Below, one piece after another: positions 1 to 5,778 of a DNA stretch of 6,503 bases. The stretch spans positions 1-6,503 of the forward strand of contig CATKZA010000105.1 of assembly GCA_949841235.1 (NCBI GenBank), given 5' to 3'. The stretch's first letter is position 1. Each line of letters opens with the position of its first letter. The position numbers and the translations under genes were made by a program. Under the pieces are notes generated by a model. It saw only the letters and a list, made by a program, of their open reading frames with translations. It had not been told where the DNA came from and searched no databases. This DNA is from an uncultured Clostridiaceae bacterium (GTDB lineage: Bacteria; Bacillota; Clostridia; Lachnospirales; Lachnospiraceae).

Positions 1-180
1 AAGTATAGTTTGATTTTTACAAAATTGGACGAGACAGACACCCTTGGCAATATTTATAATATTCATATGTTGACAGGGGCTCCCCTTTCCTATACCACTT
101 GCGGTCAGAATGTGCCGGATGATATCGGAAAGATTGATGCGCAGAACATCGCAAAGCAGCTTCTGGGAGGAAATGGCTGA
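1..180 (+). CDS. flhF: Flagellar biosynthesis GTPase FlhF, C-terminal fragment (5' end outside window)
   Basis: The last 59 codons of FlhF, read in frame from base 1 to the TGA at 178-180. FlhF is an SRP-family GTPase (relative of Ffh and FtsY) that marks the site of flagellar assembly at the membrane and is controlled by FlhG. The fragment begins just before the guanine-specificity (G4) motif TKLD (fragment residues 7-10, in FTKLDET). It continues with the PLSYTTCGQNVPDDI stretch (residues 28-42), which is typical of the end of the FlhF NG domain. The N-terminal B domain, P-loop and switch motifs lie upstream and cannot be judged. The stop codon shares its A with the ATG of flhG (TGATG), so translation of the two genes is probably coupled. 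The identification rests on the G4 motif, the GQNVPDDI signature and the adjacent flhG. Confidence 0.93.
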   Translation, partial: KYSLIFTKLDETDTLGNIYNIHMLTGAPLSYTTCGQNVPDDIGKIDAQNIAKQLLGGNG

Positions 181-1058
181 TGGATCAGGCTGAGCAGTTG
201 AGAAATATTATCAAACAACAGAATACGAGGCGGCACTTGGCGCGGGTGATCACGGTCACCAGCGGCAAGGGTGGCGTGGGAAAGTCGAATATTTCCGTAA
301 ATCTGGCCATTCAGTTTGGCAAGATGAAGAAGCGGGTGGTGATTTTGGATGCGGACTTTGGCCTTGCCAATGTGGAGGTGATGTTGGGGATTCGCCCCAA
401 ATACAACTTGGCCGACATGATGTTCCGGGGCAGGAGCCTGCGGGAGATTATCACGCCCGGCCCTGAGGGGATAGGGTTTATTTCCGGGGGGTCCGGCCTG
501 CGGGAACTGACTAATTTGAATGGCGACCAGGTCAAGAGCTTGGTGAGGGCAATGTATGAACTGGATCAGATTGCAGATGTGGTGATTGTAGATACGGGGG
601 CAGGGATTTCTGACTCGGTCATCGATTTGGTGATTTCCAGTTCGGAAGTGCTTCTTGTCGCCACGCCGGAACCTACTTCCATCACGGATGCCTATGCCCT
701 TCTGAAGACATTGTGCCATCACCGGGAGTTTTATCATAATAATCCGATGATACATATGGTGGCCAACAGGGCGCACAGCTATCAGGAGGGAAAGGAACTT
801 TTCCGGAAATTGGATGCAGTGGTGGAGAAGTTTTTGAAATTGCCCATGGAATATCTGGGGTATATTCCATATGATGAGAAACTGCCCCGTTCCGTGATGA
901 GACAGCAGCCGGTGTCCATTGCCTATCCCAATGCTTCTTCTGCCAGAGCCATGCTGGATCTGGCCATGTTGCTGGAGAACGGGGGGGACGGGCAGAAGAG
1001 AAATCGGAACAAGGGGCTTTCCGGACTGCTTTCCAGAATGGTACAGGGCGGGGGATGA
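180..1058 (+). CDS. flhG: Flagellum number/site regulator FlhG (MinD-like ATPase, YlxH)
   Basis: A 292-residue MinD/ParA-family ATPase. FlhG binds ATP, dimerises at the membrane, stimulates the GTPase of FlhF and so limits and positions flagella. Residues 2-8 read DQAEQLR, matching the DQAxxLR activator motif by which FlhG stimulates FlhF. The deviant Walker A loop is at about 29-36 (GKGGVGKS, with the MinD signature Lys30 and the P-loop Lys35). Switch I/Walker A' is at 56-64 (LDADFGLAN), and Walker B is at 134-138 (VVIVD) followed by TGAGIS. The tail (about 276-289, NKGLSGLLSRMVQG) resembles the amphipathic membrane-targeting helix found at the end of MinD/FlhG; this is inference. The ATG at 180 overlaps the flhF stop and is preceded by GGGAGGAA (165-172). 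A G7 run at 981-987 lies in the segment joining the ATPase domain to the tail. MinD itself is less likely because of the DQAxxLR motif and the flagellar context. Confidence 0.95.
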   Translation: MDQAEQLRNIIKQQNTRRHLARVITVTSGKGGVGKSNISVNLAIQFGKMKKRVVILDADFGLANVEVMLGIRPKYNLADMMFRGRSLREIITPGPEGIGFISGGSGLRELTNLNGDQVKSLVRAMYELDQIADVVIVDTGAGISDSVIDLVISSSEVLLVATPEPTSITDAYALLKTLCHHREFYHNNPMIHMVANRAHSYQEGKELFRKLDAVVEKFLKLPMEYLGYIPYDEKLPRSVMRQQPVSIAYPNASSARAMLDLAMLLENGGDGQKRNRNKGLSGLLSRMVQGGG

Positions 1059-1100
1059 TGAACCCGGATGGATCTGGTTGGCCGCTATTTGCGCTGGCAT

Positions 1101-1109
1101 GGGAGAGAG
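1101..1109 (+). promoter_or_regulatory. Ribosome binding site fixing the start of the PilZ gene
   Basis: GGGAGAGAG lies just upstream of the ATG at 1114. The frame stays open far upstream, back to 919, but the upstream part overlaps flhG and its translation does not resemble any protein family. An in-frame ATG at 1099 has no Shine-Dalgarno sequence before it. The purine stretch here therefore favours 1114 as the real start. Confidence 0.6.
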
Positions 1110-1113
1110 ACGA

Positions 1114-1815
1114 ATGATAGAAGAGATGATCAAGAAGGATGCGTCGGTTAAAATTTTTCCCGTGGGAAGGGATACGGGAAAAATAACGAATTTTGAAGAT
1201 GGAAGCACATGCAGGGGCATGATTCGGAAATTTGTGTCCGAGACGGAGATCGAAGTGGAACTGGAGAGGGAAATCTCTCTGGATAAAATGAGCTGCTATG
1301 CCATTTATATCCTCTCCTATGAGAAGGTTTATCTCACTTATGTGTATTACCGCTCTTCTTTCGCAGCAGATGGAAATCATATGGTTTCCCTGGAAATCGT
1401 GTCGCCCATGGAGCAGGTGCAGCGCAGGAAGCACCAGAGGGTGTCCTGCCATGGGAGGATGCTGTTCCGAAGGGTGCCAGGAGAAAGCATTCAGGGGGAG
1501 CTGCCCCGGGAGAAGGTGGACGTGGATTCTCTGGAGTATGAGGATTTTATGGTGGATATCAGCGGGGGAGGAATTCGCTTTACTACGAAACGGGAAGTGC
1601 GGCTGAATGAATATCTTCAGGTTGCTTTTGATATTGAGCGGGAGGGGGGCACGGTGGCCATGTCCCTTCTCGGACAGGTGGTACATGCAGGAAAATTGAG
1701 GAATGAGCAGGATTTCTACGATATTCGCATGAAATACGTGGGAGTTTCTGAGGAAGAGAAAGAGCAGATTATACGTTATGTATTCCGGTTAGAGCGGGAA
1801 GAACATATGGGCTGA
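1114..1815 (+). CDS. PilZ-domain c-di-GMP-binding flagellar protein (YcgR/DgrA-like)
   Basis: A 233-residue protein with the two-domain plan of YcgR-type flagellar brakes. Residues about 1-95 form a beta-rich YcgR-like N-terminal domain, and about 100-230 form a PilZ domain. Both c-di-GMP-binding motifs are intact: RxxxR at R105-R109 (RKHQR) and DxSxxG at D148/S150/G153 (DISGGG). In known relatives (YcgR of enterobacteria, YpfA/DgrA of B. subtilis), c-di-GMP binding lets the protein act on the flagellar motor and reduce motility; the same role is inferred here. There is no signal peptide or membrane segment, so it should be cytoplasmic and act at the motor. It lies 55 nt after flhG and is followed by the only large gap in the operon (174 nt to cheB). 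The start at 1114 is chosen from the Shine-Dalgarno site and the loss of plausible protein sequence upstream. ATG codons at 1099 and 1126 are alternatives. Confidence 0.9.
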   Translation: MIEEMIKKDASVKIFPVGRDTGKITNFEDGSTCRGMIRKFVSETEIEVELEREISLDKMSCYAIYILSYEKVYLTYVYYRSSFAADGNHMVSLEIVSPMEQVQRRKHQRVSCHGRMLFRRVPGESIQGELPREKVDVDSLEYEDFMVDISGGGIRFTTKREVRLNEYLQVAFDIEREGGTVAMSLLGQVVHAGKLRNEQDFYDIRMKYVGVSEEEKEQIIRYVFRLEREEHMG

Positions 1816-1836
1816 GCGAGAATGTAAGGAAAAAAC

Positions 1837-1893
1837 ACAAGCAAAGCTTGTAACCACAGGCAGAGCTTGTAACCACAAGCAGTGCTTGTGGGG
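1837..1893 (+). repeat. Three tandem 19-bp units, each a small inverted repeat
   Basis: Units start at 1837, 1856 and 1875, an exact 19-bp period. The core of each is ACAAGC-NNN-GCTTGT, a 6-bp stem with a 3-nt loop. Unit 1 (1837-1855) and unit 2 (1856-1874) differ at only two positions; the change in the unit 2 stem becomes a G-U pair in RNA. Unit 3 (1875-1893) matches in its first 15 positions apart from the loop, but ends in GGGG. With the two C bases at 1873-1874 it forms a perfect 8-bp stem, CCACAAGC/GCTTGTGG (1873-1880 and 1884-1891). The repeats lie between the PilZ gene and cheB and encode nothing on the + strand. The function is unknown: a processing or stability element in the operon mRNA, a protein-binding array or a dispersed intergenic repeat are all possible. 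Confidence 0.8.
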
Positions 1894-1896
1894 CAA

Positions 1897-1948
1897 GTTT
1901 GTGACTGCGCACTGCAATGGACGCCTTGCGGCTTACCATAGCACAAAC
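1897..1948 (+). repeat. Inverted repeat with nested stem in the PilZ gene-cheB gap
   Basis: GTTTGTG (1897-1903) and CACAAAC (1942-1948) are perfect 7-bp inverted copies enclosing 38 nt. Inside lies a second stem, ATGG (1917-1920) with CCAT (1936-1939), and within that GCC (1923-1925) with GGC (1930-1932). No T-run follows on the + strand, so this does not look like an ordinary intrinsic terminator for the upstream genes. It adjoins the 19-bp repeats and may be part of the same element. Confidence 0.5.
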
Positions 1949-1975
1949 ATGCATGATGCACAGAAAGCAGTGTAG

Positions 1976-1983
1976 AAAAGAGG
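1976..1983 (+). promoter_or_regulatory. Ribosome binding site deciding the cheB start
   Basis: AAAAGAGG directly abuts an ATG at 1984 and lies six bases before a second in-frame ATG at 1990. The six-base spacing is suitable for initiation, whereas zero spacing is not. This supports 1990 as the CheB start. The resulting N-terminus, MKKVLGVDDSALMRR, is also the normal beginning of a receiver domain. Confidence 0.65.
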
Positions 1984-1989
1984 ATGATC

Positions 1990-3114
1990 ATGAAAAAAGT
2001 ATTGGGGGTGGATGATTCTGCACTTATGAGAAGGGTTCTCTTTGATATAATTAATTCGGATGGAGAACTTCAGGCAGAAGAATATGCTATGAATGGATTG
2101 GAGGCACTGGAAATTCTTCGGTCGGGCAAGACATTTGACGCTATGGTTCTGGATATCAATATGCCTAAGATGAATGGAATCGAACTTCTTCGGGAATTGC
2201 GGAGAGATGGCATTCGCATCAATGTATTGATTGTCAGTACCCTTGCCAAGGAAGGGGCGAAGGAGACCATTCAGGCATTGGAATTGGGAGCCTTTGATTT
2301 CGTGACCAAGCCGGACAGCCTGGCCGAGGCCAAGGGGGATTCCTTTGGCAAGCGTCTGGTTTCCATGCTCTACGCTGCTACGGGACTGTCCAGCGGCGGG
2401 GAGGAGAAGCAGGGGAAGCCGAAACGTGATTCGGTTGCCGCGCAGGAGATGCCCAAGGCTGCGCCCTCTGCGATTCAGAAAATCAGGCGGGGCGATACTT
2501 CCAAACATTCCAAGAAGCCTTTGGGAAGCGGTGCGAGGAAGTTGGTGGCACTGGCGTGCTCCACGGGAGGACCAAAAGCGCTGCAGTATGTCATTCCTTT
2601 TCTTCCGAAGAACTTGGATGCTCCTGTGCTGATCGTGCAGCATATGCCGGAGGGATTCACCGGTTCGCTGAGCAAACGTCTGGATGAGCTGAGCGAGATT
2701 CATGTGGAGGAAGCGGTTCATGGAGAGGCCATCCAGAAAGGAAGTGTGTACATGGCAAGGGGCGGCTCGCAGATGCGCCTGATTGAGAAGGGGAAGAAGG
2801 AGCATACCCTTTCCGTGACTGTGGAGGCTGCCAGAAATGGCTTGAAGCCCTGTGCTGACATTATGTATGAGTCTCTGATGAAGTCTTCTTTTGACGAGAT
2901 TGTCTGCGTAGTGATGACAGGCATGGGGATGGATGGTACGAAGGGAATCCTTCAGTTGGAACAGACAAATAAAATTTACGTTATCGCGCAGGATGAAGCG
3001 ACGAGCACCGTATATGGGATGCCCAAGGCAATCTATGAGGCAGGGGCGGTGGACCAGGTGGTGGAATTAAAGAAAATTGCTGATGCGATAACAGAGCATG
3101 TGGGGGTGCGCTAA
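1990..3114 (+). CDS. cheB: Chemotaxis response regulator protein-glutamate methylesterase CheB
   Basis: A 374-residue cytoplasmic enzyme that hydrolyses glutamyl methyl esters, and often deamidates glutamines, on chemoreceptors to reset sensitivity. Residues about 1-120 are a CheY-like receiver: acidic pair D8/D9, phosphoacceptor D55 in LDINMPKMNG, S83, and K107 in TKP. Residues about 121-182 are a low-complexity, Lys/Ala-rich linker. The methylesterase domain (about 184-370) carries the catalytic triad S191 (CSTGGP), H218 (QHMPEGFT) and D315 (MTGMGMDGT). Length and order match the family. One deviation is the stretch VYMARGGSQM (253-262), where most CheBs have a form of VYxAPGGxHM; the consequence is unknown and the triad is intact. 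The gene follows the structured 174-nt gap and ends one base before the cheA ATG. ATG 1984 is a possible but less likely start, giving two extra residues. Confidence 0.96.
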   Translation: MKKVLGVDDSALMRRVLFDIINSDGELQAEEYAMNGLEALEILRSGKTFDAMVLDINMPKMNGIELLRELRRDGIRINVLIVSTLAKEGAKETIQALELGAFDFVTKPDSLAEAKGDSFGKRLVSMLYAATGLSSGGEEKQGKPKRDSVAAQEMPKAAPSAIQKIRRGDTSKHSKKPLGSGARKLVALACSTGGPKALQYVIPFLPKNLDAPVLIVQHMPEGFTGSLSKRLDELSEIHVEEAVHGEAIQKGSVYMARGGSQMRLIEKGKKEHTLSVTVEAARNGLKPCADIMYESLMKSSFDEIVCVVMTGMGMDGTKGILQLEQTNKIYVIAQDEATSTVYGMPKAIYEAGAVDQVVELKKIADAITEHVGVR

Positions 3115-3115
3115 C

Positions 3116-5242
3116 ATGGATGTAAGTCAGTATCTTGAAATTTTTATTGATGAGACAAAGGAACATTTACAGACTCTGAGCGATCAGTTGATGATCTTGG
3201 AGCAGGAACCGGAAAATATGGACACGATCAATGAGATTTTCCGCGCCGCCCATTCTTTGAAGGGAATGGCCGGCACGATGGGATTCAAGCGGATGCAGCG
3301 TCTGACCCACGACATGGAAAATGTGTTCCAGGAAATCCGGAGCGAGACCATGAAGGTGGAGCCGGAATTGGTGGATGTGCTTTTCCGAGGGCTGGATGCC
3401 CTGGAAGGCTATCTGGCGGAAATATTGGAGACGGCCAACGAGGGGACGGAGGAGAATGAGGACATCATCAATTCCCTGAACAGCATTGCGGAGAAGGCCA
3501 CAGGCAAGTCTTCCGATGGGGATGCGGCGGCCGCTCCGAAGGCAGAGGCTTCAGCCGCAGTAAATGCCAGTGCCGGAGAGATAAAGTACGATACGATTCA
3601 GATTACGGATTTTGAGAAAAATACCTTTGACAAGGCAAAGAATGAGAATCAAAATATTTATGGCATTACTGTGTATTTGCAAGAAACCTGCATCTTGAAG
3701 GCTGCCAGGGCATTTTTGGTATTTAAGGCTCTGGAGGAAATGGGGGAGGTCATCAAGGCAGTTCCCGACGTGCAGGATATCGAGGATGAGAAATTCGAGA
3801 TGGATTTTAGCCTGGTATATTTTACCAAGGAGAGCATGGAGAAGATCAAGAATGCCATTGAGTCTGTCTCAGAAATCAGAGAGGCGGTCATTGGGCCATT
3901 TGAGGCAAACGGAAGCGCCGCGGCTCCCCAGGCGGCAGCCAAGCCGGAGGAGGAGAAGCCTGATGCACCCGCTGCCGCACCGAAGCCGGCGGGAAATGCG
4001 CCTGCTGCCCAGCAGGCGGCACCCAAGCCCGCAGCGAAACAGGCGGCGAAGAAGGCGCCCGCAAAGGCAGCCAAGCCCACGGTGGGCAGGACTGTCCGGG
4101 TGGATATTGAGAAACTGGATGTGCTGATGAATCTGGTGAGCGAGTTGATCATTGCCAAAAACGGTCTGGTTTCCATGAGTTCCGGGGATGAGACGGAGAC
4201 CAAGAGCGAGACGGGCTTTAATGAGCAGATTGAGTATCTGGAGAGCGTAACTACCAATCTTCACGAGTCTGTCATGAAGGTGCGGATGGTTCCCATCGAG
4301 TCTGTGGTGAATAGATTCCCCCGCATGATTCGCGATTTGAATAAGAAGCTGGGCAAAAAGATGGAACTCCACATGACTGGTGAGGATACCGAGCTTGACC
4401 GCACGGTAATTGACGAGATCGGGGATCCGCTGCAGCATTTGCTCCGCAACTCTGCCGACCACGGCCTGGAGTCCAATGAGGAGCGCATTGCTTTAGGAAA
4501 GGACGAAGTGGGCCATATTTATCTGGATGCGTATCAGGATGGCAACAATGTCAATATTGAGGTGCGGGATGATGGTGCCGGCATCAATATAGAAAAAATC
4601 AAAAATAAGGCTTTGGACAGAGGTACCGTTACAGAGGAACAGGCGGCGGCAATGTCTGACAAGGAGTTCATTGATCTGCTCTTCCGTCCCAGTTTCTCTA
4701 CGGCGGAGAAGATTACTGACGTGTCTGGGCGCGGCGTGGGTCTTGACGTGGTAAAGACGAAAATCGAGGGCTTGGGCGGCAGTATTGAGTGCAAGACGGA
4801 ACTTGGCGAGGGAAGCAGCTTCATTATACGCCTTCCGCTGACCTTGGCGATTATCCAGGCATTGATGGTGGAAATTGGTGCCGAGAAATATGCGATTCCT
4901 CTGAGCAGCATCCAGACCATCGAAGATGTGGCCTTTGGTGAGGTGAAGCAGGTGCAGACCAAGGAGGTCATCAACCTCCGGGGAACGGTGATTCCGCTGA
5001 TTCGTCTGGATAAGCTGCTGGATGTGGAGCCTGGCGAGTTCAAGCCGGAGAGCCTGACCGTGGTCATTGTGAAGAAGGGTGACAAGCAGGCGGGGCTGGT
5101 AGTTGACAATTTGATCGGCCAGCAGGAAATCGTAATCAAGCCAATAGGCGATTATATTCGCTGCAGCAAGCTGATCAGTGGCGCCACCATTCTCGGCAAC
5201 GGCGAGATTGCACTGATTCTGGAAGCAAATACTTTAGTATAG
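3116..5242 (+). CDS. cheA: Chemotaxis sensor histidine kinase CheA
   Basis: A 708-residue kinase at the centre of the receptor-CheW-CheA signalling arrays. It autophosphorylates and passes phosphate to CheY and CheB. All five domains are visible. P1 (HPt, about 1-125) has the phosphorylated H46 in AAHSLKGMAG. P2 (about 158-262) is the CheY/CheB-docking region. A flexible Ala/Pro/Lys-rich linker spans about 264-323. P3 (about 326-390) is the dimerisation helical pair, beginning VRVDIEKLDVLMNLVSELI. P4 (about 395-572) is the ATPase domain, with the N-box around HLLRNSADHG (N445, H449), the G1 box DDGAGI (485-490), and GRGVGLDVV (538-546). P5 (about 575-708) is the CheW-like regulatory domain, with NLRGTVIPLI at 620-629. 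The start at 3116 gives the family N-terminus MDVSQYLEIFIDE and has GGGGG at 3102-3106 before it. An in-frame ATG at 3098 overlaps cheB and is unlikely. Confidence 0.97.
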   Translation: MDVSQYLEIFIDETKEHLQTLSDQLMILEQEPENMDTINEIFRAAHSLKGMAGTMGFKRMQRLTHDMENVFQEIRSETMKVEPELVDVLFRGLDALEGYLAEILETANEGTEENEDIINSLNSIAEKATGKSSDGDAAAAPKAEASAAVNASAGEIKYDTIQITDFEKNTFDKAKNENQNIYGITVYLQETCILKAARAFLVFKALEEMGEVIKAVPDVQDIEDEKFEMDFSLVYFTKESMEKIKNAIESVSEIREAVIGPFEANGSAAAPQAAAKPEEEKPDAPAAAPKPAGNAPAAQQAAPKPAAKQAAKKAPAKAAKPTVGRTVRVDIEKLDVLMNLVSELIIAKNGLVSMSSGDETETKSETGFNEQIEYLESVTTNLHESVMKVRMVPIESVVNRFPRMIRDLNKKLGKKMELHMTGEDTELDRTVIDEIGDPLQHLLRNSADHGLESNEERIALGKDEVGHIYLDAYQDGNNVNIEVRDDGAGINIEKIKNKALDRGTVTEEQAAAMSDKEFIDLLFRPSFSTAEKITDVSGRGVGLDVVKTKIEGLGGSIECKTELGEGSSFIIRLPLTLAIIQALMVEIGAEKYAIPLSSIQTIEDVAFGEVKQVQTKEVINLRGTVIPLIRLDKLLDVEPGEFKPESLTVVIVKKGDKQAGLVVDNLIGQQEIVIKPIGDYIRCSKLISGATILGNGEIALILEANTLV

Positions 5243-5254
5243 GGGGGCACAGAC

Positions 5255-5734
5255 ATGGAAGATATCAATGATGTTCAGAACTTGGAAGTTGCCAGCGAAG
5301 GCAAGCAATATATTGTGGTCAGCCTGGGGGAGGAGCAGTACGGTATTGATATAAAATACATAGACAATATCGTGCGCATGTCCAGAATCACTAGGATTCC
5401 CAGTGCGCAGAACTACTTCAAGGGAGTGATTAATCTCCGGGGCGAGGTTATTCCCGTGATGAGCCTCCGACTAAAATTTGACTTGGAGCCGGATGAGTAT
5501 TCCAATGCAACCCGCATTATCATTATCAAGCCGGAGTCCCAGTCTGCCATAGGCATTATCGTGGATGAGGTGAAGGAAGTGATCACCCTCTCGGAAGAGG
5601 AGATCGACAAGCCGGATGCATCGGAGAGCAATGACGTAAATAAACAGTACCTAAGCGGCGTGGGCAAGACCGAGGAGGGATTGGTTACGCTGCTGAGCAT
5701 CACATCAGTAATCAATGAGAAGGAAAGCGTATAA
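5255..5734 (+). CDS. cheW: Chemotaxis coupling protein CheW
   Basis: A 159-residue cytoplasmic adaptor that links chemoreceptors to CheA through its P5 domain. The single CheW domain covers about residues 16-156. It includes the opening strand QYIVVSLGEEQYGIDI, the IPSAQNYFKGVINLRGEVIPV segment (48-68) with the conserved Arg62 at the CheA/receptor interface, and the later strand AIGIIVDEVKEVI. There is no receiver domain, so this is CheW and not the CheW-receiver fusion CheV. A purine run (AGGGGGG, 5241-5247) overlaps the cheA stop and sits seven bases before the ATG. The 12-nt gap to cheA suggests coupled expression of the two partners. Confidence 0.96.
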   Translation: MEDINDVQNLEVASEGKQYIVVSLGEEQYGIDIKYIDNIVRMSRITRIPSAQNYFKGVINLRGEVIPVMSLRLKFDLEPDEYSNATRIIIIKPESQSAIGIIVDEVKEVITLSEEEIDKPDASESNDVNKQYLSGVGKTEEGLVTLLSITSVINEKESV

Positions 5735-5767
5735 GATGAATAGTGACGAAAAGATGGTTTTAGGAAT

Positions 5768-5772
5768 GGAGG
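5768..5772 (+). promoter_or_regulatory. Ribosome binding site for cheC
   Basis: GGAGG lies six bases before the ATG at 5779. It supports that start over the downstream in-frame ATG at 5800. It lies in the 44-nt gap after cheW, so cheC is probably initiated independently of cheW translation. Confidence 0.7.
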
Positions 5773-5778
5773 AACTCT

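Noticed and set aside
70..96. TTGACA (70-75) and TATACC (91-96) as a promoter for flhG
   Set aside because: The spacer is only 15 bp, the -10 match is weak, and the sequence is fully explained as FlhF codons. An internal promoter cannot be claimed without transcript data.
919..1113. N-terminal extension of the PilZ gene back to an ATG at 919
   Set aside because: The extension overlaps the flhG 3' end out of frame, is rich in Trp, Cys and Pro, and looks non-biological. The start at 1114 has a Shine-Dalgarno sequence and gives a normal YcgR-like N-terminus.
105..1220. Long minus-strand open frame of 371 codons opposite flhG
   Set aside because: It lies opposite a clear FlhG coding sequence and its translation is His/Pro/Gln-rich without recognisable motifs. 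It is a shadow caused by codon bias on the + strand.
682..1686. Minus-strand open frame of 334 codons opposite flhG and the PilZ gene
   Set aside because: It runs across two well-supported genes and the gap between them, with no recognisable domain or ribosome binding site.
1837..1893. CRISPR array
   Set aside because: The units are contiguous with no unique spacers, the period is only 19 bp, and no cas genes are nearby.
1873..1903. Intrinsic terminator for flhG/PilZ transcription at the third mini-hairpin
   Set aside because: The 8-bp stem (1873-1891) is followed by GGCAAGTTTG and not by a T-run on the + strand, so rho-independent termination toward cheB is not supported.
1769..1991. Two short minus-strand open frames over the PilZ gene-cheB gap
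   Set aside because: Their apparent repeated peptides (such as ACGYKLCL) are simply translations of the 19-bp DNA repeats. There is no ribosome binding site or family resemblance.
2046..2051. TATAAT within cheB as a -10 element
   Set aside because: It lies inside the receiver-domain coding sequence, and I found no convincing -35 element at the right distance.
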